12,931 nucleotides of DNA, taken from assembly GCA_937859855.1 (NCBI GenBank), contig CALMAR010000168.1, positions 1 to 12,931 on the forward strand. Reading direction: 5' to 3'. The DNA is from an uncultured Kineosporia sp. (lineage in GTDB: Bacteria > Actinomycetota > Actinomycetes > Actinomycetales > Kineosporiaceae). Within the stretch, counting starts at the first letter, position 1. The number at the start of each line of letters is the position of its first letter. Under the pieces are notes generated by a model that was not told the DNA's origin, did not search any database, and saw only the letters and a list, made by a program, of their open reading frames with translations. Below are positions 8,113-12,931 of this stretch, in pieces. A program made the translations under genes and the position numbers.

Positions 8113-8121
8113 CAGTCTAGG
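8113..8121 (-). promoter_or_regulatory. Probable -10 region of ppi-DUF349 operon
   Basis: On the minus strand the sequence reads CCTAGACTG, with TAGACT (8119 down to 8114) matching TANNNT. Transcription would start near 8107, giving a leader of about 100 nt before the ppi GTG. No clear -35 hexamer is visible. The divergent promoter of the MBL gene lies about 50 bp away, so the two genes share one short control region. Confidence 0.5.
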
Positions 8122-8166
8122 ACGCCGCGAAGGGTAACCCCGCCGCACGCGTCCACCGCACAGGCC

Positions 8167-8174
8167 CCTAGTCT
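8167..8174 (+). promoter_or_regulatory. Probable -10 of leaderless MBL-fold gene promoter
   Basis: CCTAGTCT contains TAGTCT (8169-8174). With the usual 7-nt step to the start site, transcription would begin exactly at the A of ATG 8181. The gene has no Shine-Dalgarno, as expected for a leaderless mRNA, a common class in actinobacteria. No strong -35 is seen. Confidence 0.55.
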
Positions 8175-8180
8175 CGGCGG

Positions 8181-8876
8181 ATGCTGGTGATCGGGTTCCC
8201 GGCTGCGGCGTTCGGCACCAACTGCTACCTGGTCGCCCCGGACGAAGGAGAGGAATGCCTGGTCATCGACCCGGGGGTCGGGGTGCTGGACGAGCTGGCG
8301 GAGCTGCTGGGAAGGCATCGGCTCAAGCCGTCCGCGGTACTGGCCACCCACGGCCACGTGGACCACGTCTTCTCGGTGACCCCGGTCTGCGGCGCCCACG
8401 GCGTGGCGGTGCGCCTGCACCCGGCCGACCGCTACCGGCTGGCCGATCCGATGTCCACGCTGGGCCCGCAGCTGAAGGCCATGTTCGAGCAGCAGTTCGG
8501 CGCGAGCGGCTGGAAGGAGCCGGAGGACGTCGTCGAGCTCACGGATCGTGAGCGGCTCTGTGTGGCCGGCCTCGAGATCGACGTGATCCATGCCCCGGGC
8601 CACACCGAGGGATCGGTGATGTTCGGCCTGCCCTCGGTACCAGCTGGTCTCGCCCCGGATCGCAGCCTGACCGGCACGCTGATCAGCGGAGACGTGCTGT
8701 TCGCGGGTTCGATCGGGCGCACCGACCTGCTCGGAGGATCCACTGCGGCAATGACCCGGACGTTGCGCGAGAAGGTGCTGCCGCTGCCCGATGGCCTGCT
8801 GGTGCTGCCGGGGCACGGCGAAGCGACCACGATTGGCCGCGAGCGGGCGACCAATCCGTATCTGCAGGGGCTGTGA
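8181..8876 (+). CDS. Metallo-beta-lactamase-fold hydrolase (glyoxalase II-like)
   Basis: 231-residue cytosolic zinc-dependent hydrolase. The metal-site motifs of the superfamily are all present in order: THGHVDH (H57, H59, D61, H62), APGHTEGS (H141), SGDVLF (D171) and LPGHGE (H212). The sequence GSIGRTDL after the metal aspartate is typical of the hydroxyacylglutathione hydrolase-like branch. It is the positional counterpart of M. tuberculosis Rv2581c. Such proteins are usually named glyoxalase II, but most actinobacteria lack glutathione, so the true substrate (perhaps another thioester) is not known. ATG 8181 begins MLVIGFPAAAFGTNCYLV, the expected first strand, and there is no room for a ribosome site. 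A hairpin follows the stop. Confidence 0.93.
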   Translation: MLVIGFPAAAFGTNCYLVAPDEGEECLVIDPGVGVLDELAELLGRHRLKPSAVLATHGHVDHVFSVTPVCGAHGVAVRLHPADRYRLADPMSTLGPQLKAMFEQQFGASGWKEPEDVVELTDRERLCVAGLEIDVIHAPGHTEGSVMFGLPSVPAGLAPDRSLTGTLISGDVLFAGSIGRTDLLGGSTAAMTRTLREKVLPLPDGLLVLPGHGEATTIGRERATNPYLQGL

Positions 8877-8880
8877 CGCG

Positions 8881-8907
8881 CGACCGAAGAGCTTGCTCTT
8901 TGGGTCG
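8881..8907 (+). terminator. Stem-loop after MBL gene, possible terminator
   Basis: CGACC (8881-8885) pairs with GGTCG (8903-8907) and AAGAG (8887-8891) pairs with CTCTT (8896-8900) around a CTTG tetraloop. A small internal loop (G against TG) lies between the two helices. It begins 4 nt after the MBL stop codon. There is no T tract after it, so it would be an actinobacterial-style terminator or simply an mRNA 3' structure. Its last three bases are also the first three of the LexA box. Confidence 0.5.
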
Positions 8908-8920
8908 AACACCTGTTCGA
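8905..8920. promoter_or_regulatory. LexA (SOS) box
   Basis: TCGAACACCTGTTCGA is a perfect match to the actinobacterial LexA operator TCGAAC-N4-GTTCGA, with both 6-bp half sites intact. It ends 7 bp before the ATG of the radical SAM gene, where bound LexA would block transcription. The M. tuberculosis homologue Rv2578c belongs, from memory, to the described LexA regulon. No other copy of this box was seen in the window. Confidence 0.92.
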
Positions 8921-8927
8921 TGGAAGG

Positions 8928-10157
8928 ATGCGCTGGGACGGCCAACTGATCGAGGCCCTGAACGACCAGAACGGCACCGCAGACCCGGGTGAGACAGCCC
9001 AGGACGCCGGCGCTGAAACCGGCGCCGAAACCGGCGCCGACCCCTCCGACGGCAGCTGCGACGGCGGCTGCGCTGGCAGTGCGGATGACCAGCGGCCAGC
9101 GCCGTCGCGACGCGATCTGGACGTGCTGCCGCTACCCGGCCTGAACACCGCCATCCGCGGTCATCTGCGCACCGTGACGACGCCGGACTTCGCCGGCATC
9201 CGGTTCCACGAGGTGATCTCCCGCAGCGCGCTGAACAAGGTTCCGGGTGGCTCGCCGATGCCGTTCCGATGGACCATCAACCCTTTTCGAGGATGCAGCC
9301 ACGCCTGCGTGTACTGCTTCGCCCGCGGCACTCACCGCTATCTGGAGCTGGACACCGGGGCCGGATTCGACCAGGACATCGTGGTCAAGGTGAACCTGGT
9401 CGAGGTGCTGCGCCGGGAACTGGCGCGGGCGTCCTGGCAGCGCGAACACGTGGCGATGGGCACCAATACCGACCCGTACCAGCGCGCCGAGGGCCGCTAT
9501 CGGCTGATGCCCGGAGTGATCAAAGTGCTGGCCGACTCCGGCACACCGTTGTCCATCCTGACCAAGGGCACCCTGATGCGCCGCGACCTGGCCCTGCTGG
9601 CATCAGCGGCCAGGAGCGTCCCGGTCGGGCTCGGTGTGTCCATCGCGATCTGGGACGACGCGCTGCACCGGTCACTGGAACCCGGCGCGCCGGATCCGCG
9701 CTCGCGGCTCGACCTGGTCCGCGCGATCCGGGATCGCGGGCTGCCGTGCGGGGTGTTCCTGGCTCCGGTGCTGCCCTGGCTGACCGACTCAGCCCGGCAA
9801 CTCGAACATGCGGTGAGCATGGTGGCCGCGGCTGGGGCGGACGGGATGACCGTGGTGCCGCTGCATCTGCGGCCCGGGGCCCGGGAGTGGTTCTTCAGCT
9901 GGCTAGAGCGGGAGCATCCCATGCTGGTGCCGCGTTATCGGCGGCTCTACGAGGGCCGATCCACCGCCAGCACTGATTATCGGCGTCAGCTGGCTCGGCG
10001 GGTGGCGCCGCTGCTGGAGCGTTATGGCTTGCAGCGGCCACCGAAAACTGAAACCGGCCGGGGCATTCCGGGTGAACCGAGCGCGTCGTTCCCGCTCGGC
10101 GCCCTGCCCGAACAGCGGGGCGGGCACCATCCGGACGAGCAGCTCAGCCTGCTCTGA
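8928..10157 (+). CDS. Rv2578c-family radical SAM protein, SOS-controlled
   Basis: 409-residue cytosolic protein. The radical SAM cluster motif CSHACVYC gives C123, C127 and C130 (Cx3Cx2C), which bind the 4Fe-4S cluster that cleaves S-adenosylmethionine. The surrounding [26 protein letters not shown] block and the later [17 protein letters not shown] place it with the spore-photoproduct-lyase-like group that includes M. tuberculosis Rv2578c. Residues 1 to about 60 are a variable Gly/Asp/Glu-rich region with a short tandem repeat. The opening MRWDGQ looks like relatives and supports ATG 8928. Some relatives carry an intein; this one does not. GGAAGG directly touches the ATG, too close to act as a ribosome site. 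The substrate is unknown; the LexA box suggests a DNA-damage role, which is inference. Confidence 0.9.
   Translation: MRWDGQLIEALNDQNGTADPGETAQDAGAETGAETGADPSDGSCDGGCAGSADDQRPAPSRRDLDVLPLPGLNTAIRGHLRTVTTPDFAGIRFHEVISRSALNKVPGGSPMPFRWTINPFRGCSHACVYCFARGTHRYLELDTGAGFDQDIVVKVNLVEVLRRELARASWQREHVAMGTNTDPYQRAEGRYRLMPGVIKVLADSGTPLSILTKGTLMRRDLALLASAARSVPVGLGVSIAIWDDALHRSLEPGAPDPRSRLDLVRAIRDRGLPCGVFLAPVLPWLTDSARQLEHAVSMVAAAGADGMTVVPLHLRPGAREWFFSWLEREHPMLVPRYRRLYEGRSTASTDYRRQLARRVAPLLERYGLQRPPKTETGRGIPGEPSASFPLGALPEQRGGHHPDEQLSLL
9009..9040 (+). repeat. 12-bp in-frame tandem repeat in radical SAM gene
   Basis: GGCGCTGAAACC (9009-9020), GGCGCCGAAACC (9021-9032) and a partial GGCGCCGA (9033-9040) encode [11 protein letters not shown] in the variable N-terminal region. 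The repeat keeps the reading frame. Confidence 0.85.
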
Positions 10158-10204
10158 CCGGCCAGCCGCACCGGGCGCTGATGCGAAAACCAGTCGCGCT
10201 GCTG

Positions 10205-10212
10205 CCTAGACT
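10205..10212 (+). promoter_or_regulatory. Probable -10 region of aspS promoter
   Basis: CCTAGACT contains TAGACT (10207-10212), a TANNNT match. Transcription would begin near 10219, about 70 nt before the GTG start and right at the foot of the first leader hairpin. No clear -35 is visible. Confidence 0.5.
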
Positions 10213-10217
10213 CGGCA

Positions 10218-10266
10218 ACGGCGCGACGCACTCTGCGTTATCGCCGTCCGAGGGCCAGGATGGCCC
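10218..10266 (+). promoter_or_regulatory. Two-hairpin structured leader of aspS
   Basis: Hairpin 1: ACGGCG (10218-10223) pairs with CGCCGT (10242-10247), and ACGCA (10226-10230) pairs with TGCGT (10234-10238), with an internal loop and a CTC apical loop. Hairpin 2: GGGCCA (10252-10257) pairs with TGGCCC (10261-10266) around GGA. Both precede the Shine-Dalgarno at 10277. It is not recognisable as a T-box. Hairpin 1 could also help terminate the radical SAM transcript. Any regulatory role is inferred. Confidence 0.5.
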
Positions 10267-10276
10267 GCTGCCCCAG

Positions 10277-10283
10277 AAAGAGG
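10277..10283 (+). promoter_or_regulatory. Shine-Dalgarno deciding the aspS start
   Basis: AAAGAGG lies 5 nt before GTG 10289. It favours this start over an in-frame ATG at 10181 that lies upstream of the probable promoter. Confidence 0.7.
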
Positions 10284-10288
10284 TTCCC

Positions 10289-12103
10289 GTGCTGCGCACG
10301 CGTGAGGCCGGCTCGTTGCGAGCGGCCGATGCAGGTCAGGTCGTCACTCTCGCCGGATGGGTGGCCCGGCGCCGCGATCACGGCGGAGTGGCCTTCCTGG
10401 ATCTGCGCGATGCCAGTGGGATCGTCCAGGTGGTGGTCCGGGACGAGACGGTCGCCCATGAGCTGCGCGCCGAGTACTGCCTTCAGGTCACCGGCTCGGT
10501 GGCCGGACGCCCGGCGGGCAACGAGAACGCCCAGCTGCCGACGGGCGAGATCGAAGTGATCGCCGACCTGGTCGAGGTGCTGAATCCTTCGGCCCCGCTG
10601 CCCTTCCAGCTGGACGAGCACGTGGACGTGGGGGAGGAGGCCCGGCTGAAGTATCGCTATCTGGACCTTCGCCGCAGCGGGCCGGCCCATGCCATCCGGC
10701 TGCGCAGTGCGATCAACCGGGCCGCTCGCGATGTCCTCTACGACCGGGGCTTCGTCGAGATCGAGACCCCCACCCTGACCCGGTCCACTCCCGAGGGGGC
10801 GCGGGACTTCGTGGTGCCGGCCCGGCTGCGGCCGGGCTCCTGGTACGCGCTGCCGCAGAGCCCCCAGCTGTTCAAGCAACTGCTGATGGTCGCCGGCATG
10901 GAGAAGTACTTCCAGATCGCCCGCTGCTACCGGGACGAGGACTTCCGCGCCGACCGGCAGCCCGAGTTCACCCAGCTCGACATGGAGATGAGCTTCGTCA
11001 GCCAGGACGACGTGATCGAGGCGGCCGAGGCGGTGGTGCGGGCGGTCTGGCAGCTGATCGGGGTGGAGGTCGCACTGCCGGTCCCGCGGATGACCTACGC
11101 GCAGGCGCTGGCCCGGTTCGGCAGTGACAAGCCGGACCTGCGGTTCGGCAATGAACTGGTGGATCTGACCAAGTTCTTCGCCTCCACTCCGTTCCGGGTC
11201 TTCCAGGCCGAATACGTCGGCGCGGTGGTGATGCCCGGCGGGGCCAGCCAGGCCCGCCGGACCCTGGACGGCTGGCAGGACTGGGCCCGATCGCGGGGGG
11301 CCCGGGGACTGGCCTACGTGCTGGTCGGGGAGGACGGCGAGCTGTCGGGCCCGGTGGCCAAGAACCTGTCGGACGCCGAGCGGGCCGGCTTGGCCAGCGC
11401 CGCGGGCGCGCAGCCTGGTGACTGCGTGTTCTTCGCAGCCGGTGAGCCGGCCGCCGCCCGGGCGCTGCTGGGCGCTACCCGGCTGGAGGTCGGGCATCGC
11501 TGCGGGCTGATCGATGCCAGCCGCTGGGAATTCCTGTGGGTCGTCGACGCGCCGCTGTTCGAGCCGTCGGCACAGGCCCGGGCCAGCGGTGATGTGGCGG
11601 TCGGGCCGGGCGCCTGGACCGCCGTCCACCATGCCTTCACCTCACCCAAGCCAGAGTGGATCGACCGGTTCGAGAGCGACCCGGCCCATGCCCTGGCCTA
11701 CGCCTACGACATCGTGTGCAACGGCAACGAGATCGGCGGCGGCTCGATCCGTATCCATCGCCGGGAGGTGCAGGAGCGGGTGTTCGCGCTGATGGGGATC
11801 AGCCCCGCGGAGGCGCAGGAGAAGTTCGGCTTCCTGCTGGACGCGTTCCGGTACGGCGCCCCGCCCCACGGCGGGATCGCGTTCGGCTGGGACCGGATCG
11901 CCATGCTGCTGGCCGGTGCGGACTCGCTGCGCGAGGTGATCGCGTTCCCCAAGTCTGGCGGCGGCTACGACCCGCTGACCTCGGCGCCGGCGCCGATCAC
12001 CGCCCAGCAGCGCAAGGAGGCCGGCGTGGATGTGATCCCGCCAGCGCAGCCCGGGCCGGAGGATTCGGTCAAGGTCGAACCCGCTGAGGTCGCGAAGAAC
12101 TGA
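10289..12103 (+). CDS. aspS: Aspartyl-tRNA synthetase
   Basis: 604-residue cytosolic class II synthetase that loads aspartate onto tRNA. The N-terminal OB-fold anticodon domain has [19 protein letters not shown]. The catalytic core shows STPEGARDF, the [14 protein letters not shown] block, motif 2 [14 protein letters not shown] from Y214, and motif 3 GIAFGWDRI at 529-537 with R536. The bacterial GAD insertion lies between motifs 2 and 3. The length is typical. GTG 10289 is chosen because bacterial AspRS begins MLRTHxAG-like, as here (LRTREAG), and a Shine-Dalgarno fits. H31 and a glycine at about 77 match residues linked to non-discriminating AspRS, which also charges tRNA-Asn for amidation; this is a prediction. 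The last 35 bp overlap the oppositely oriented MMPL gene. Confidence 0.97.
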   Translation: MLRTREAGSLRAADAGQVVTLAGWVARRRDHGGVAFLDLRDASGIVQVVVRDETVAHELRAEYCLQVTGSVAGRPAGNENAQLPTGEIEVIADLVEVLNPSAPLPFQLDEHVDVGEEARLKYRYLDLRRSGPAHAIRLRSAINRAARDVLYDRGFVEIETPTLTRSTPEGARDFVVPARLRPGSWYALPQSPQLFKQLLMVAGMEKYFQIARCYRDEDFRADRQPEFTQLDMEMSFVSQDDVIEAAEAVVRAVWQLIGVEVALPVPRMTYAQALARFGSDKPDLRFGNELVDLTKFFASTPFRVFQAEYVGAVVMPGGASQARRTLDGWQDWARSRGARGLAYVLVGEDGELSGPVAKNLSDAERAGLASAAGAQPGDCVFFAAGEPAAARALLGATRLEVGHRCGLIDASRWEFLWVVDAPLFEPSAQARASGDVAVGPGAWTAVHHAFTSPKPEWIDRFESDPAHALAYAYDIVCNGNEIGGGSIRIHRREVQERVFALMGISPAEAQEKFGFLLDAFRYGAPPHGGIAFGWDRIAMLLAGADSLREVIAFPKSGGGYDPLTSAPAPITAQQRKEAGVDVIPPAQPGPEDSVKVEPAEVAKN

Positions 12104-12931
12104 CCGGAACCGATTCCTGGCCTTCCTCCCTCAGGCCGAACCGGTTGTGCAGGCGGCGCAGGAACGGCGGCGCCCACCAGTTCCACTCGCCCAGCAGGGT
12201 CATGGTCGCCGGGACCAGCAGCATCCGGACGAGGCTGGCATCGACGGTGACCGCCACCGCGAGCGCCACCCCGGTCTCCTTGATCACCAGGAGCTGCCCG
12301 GCCACGAAGCCGCTGAACACGACCACGATGATCAGCGCGGCCGAGGTGATGATCCGGCCCGAGCGCTGCAGCCCCAGGGCCACCGCCGCGTTGTTGGAGT
12401 AGCCCCGGCGGCGGTACTCGGCCACCCGGGAGAGCAGGAACATCTCGTAGTCCATGGCCAGGCCGAAGCCGAAGGCCAGGGTGAGCGGCGGGATGAACGT
12501 CTCGATCCCGCCGCTGGAGCTGAAATGCAGCAGCCCGGTAAGGTTCTCGTCCTGGAACACCCAGACCAGCACGCCCAGGCTGGCCCCCAGCGACACCACG
12601 TTCATGGCCAGCGCCTTGACCGGGATCAGCACCGAACCAGTCATCAGGAACAGCAACACGAAGGTGGTCAGCACCACCACGGCCAGCGCCAGCGGAGCAT
12701 GACGGCGAATGTCGTCCAGCTGGTCCACCAGTTCCGAGGTATCGCCCACCGTCCAGATGCGAAATCCCGGACGCAGCTCGCGGATGTCGCGCACCACCTG
12801 CTTGGCGGTGGGTGAGCCGGGCGATCCAGCCAGCCGGACGTCGATGGTGGTGACCCGGGTGGGGCCCACCGAGCCCCGGTAAGCCGGTTCGCCGGCGTAG
12901 ACCACACCGGGCTGGCCGGCCAGCTCGCGGG
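12069..12931 (-). CDS. MMPL-family transporter, C-terminal part (partial)
   Basis: The last 286 residues of an RND-type membrane transporter of the MMPL family; the 5' end lies beyond the window. An extracytoplasmic stretch ([19 protein letters not shown] to [14 protein letters not shown]) leads into five or six membrane helices. The helix with [23 protein letters not shown] is the hallmark block of the C-terminal half, with the Asp-Tyr pair linked to proton relay. It ends in a short charged tail ([12 protein letters not shown] to RPQRVRP). MMPL proteins move lipids or other hydrophobic compounds in mycobacteria; the substrate here cannot be told. A GTG at 12905 lies within the extracytoplasmic domain, and the frame is open to the edge, so it is not the start. 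It overlaps aspS tail to tail. Confidence 0.93.
   Translation of the reverse strand, partial: RELAGQPGVVYAGEPAYRGSVGPTRVTTIDVRLAGSPGSPTAKQVVRDIRELRPGFRIWTVGDTSELVDQLDDIRRHAPLALAVVVLTTFVLLFLMTGSVLIPVKALAMNVVSLGASLGVLVWVFQDENLTGLLHFSSSGGIETFIPPLTLAFGFGLAMDYEMFLLSRVAEYRRRGYSNNAAVALGLQRSGRIITSAALIIVVVFSGFVAGQLLVIKETGVALAVAVTVDASLVRMLLVPATMTLLGEWNWWAPPFLRRLHNRFGLREEGQESVPVSSSRPQRVRP

Noticed and set aside
10238..11632. A 464-codon minus-strand frame inside aspS.
   Set aside because: It covers a fully conserved synthetase coding region and shows only composition-driven sequence.
12147..12815. A 222-codon plus-strand frame opposite the MMPL gene.
   Set aside because: His/Gln/Arg-rich shadow of a transporter whose membrane helices and [15 protein letters not shown] block are clear on the minus strand.

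Overview
The window is GC-rich, and most of its antisense and off-frame reading frames stay open for long stretches. Its gene order, secD-secF-apt-relA followed by a cyclophilin, a metallo-beta-lactamase-fold hydrolase, an Rv2578c-type radical SAM protein and aspS, is the conserved chromosomal neighbourhood of Actinomycetota (compare the Rv2586c-Rv2572c region of Mycobacterium tuberculosis). GTG starts, actinobacterial TANNNT -10 boxes and a perfect actinobacterial LexA box support this. I cannot name the genus.

Layout. (1) Positions 1-1983, plus strand: the tail of secD, all of secF, then apt. secD/secF overlap as TGATG. secF and apt are almost contiguous, and a TTG overlapping the secF stop is an alternative apt start. 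(2) 1984-4895, plus strand: a probable promoter, then relA, a bifunctional (p)ppGpp synthetase/hydrolase with an unusually long disordered N-terminus. (3) 4996-8005, minus strand: a membrane-anchored cyclophilin and a DUF349 protein form a two-gene operon. After a 141-bp gap with two DnaA-box-like repeats comes a gene resembling AbiEi-antitoxin/DUF559-type N-terminal proteins, which ends convergent with relA. (4) 8181-10157, plus strand: a probably leaderless metallo-beta-lactamase-fold hydrolase, a hairpin, then a perfect LexA box directly in front of the radical SAM gene. (5) 10207-12103, plus strand: aspS behind a leader with two hairpins. (6) 12069-12931, minus strand: the 3' end of an MMPL-family transporter gene, overlapping the end of aspS tail to tail.

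How the genes relate. SecD/SecF drive protein export, and the anchored cyclophilin may help fold exported proteins. Apt recycles adenine, and Rel makes and destroys (p)ppGpp from GTP/GDP, so purine salvage and the stringent response sit together. AspRS supplies charged tRNA. The radical SAM protein is the one gene with a clear sign of DNA-damage control.

Most of this is core housekeeping sequence. I see no CRISPR array, IS element, prophage or tRNA, and no gene-free stretch over 300 bp. The observations most worth following are regulatory: the LexA box touching a hairpin, a shared CCTAG-type -10 at four promoters, the structured aspS leader, and the absence of hisS from its usual place.
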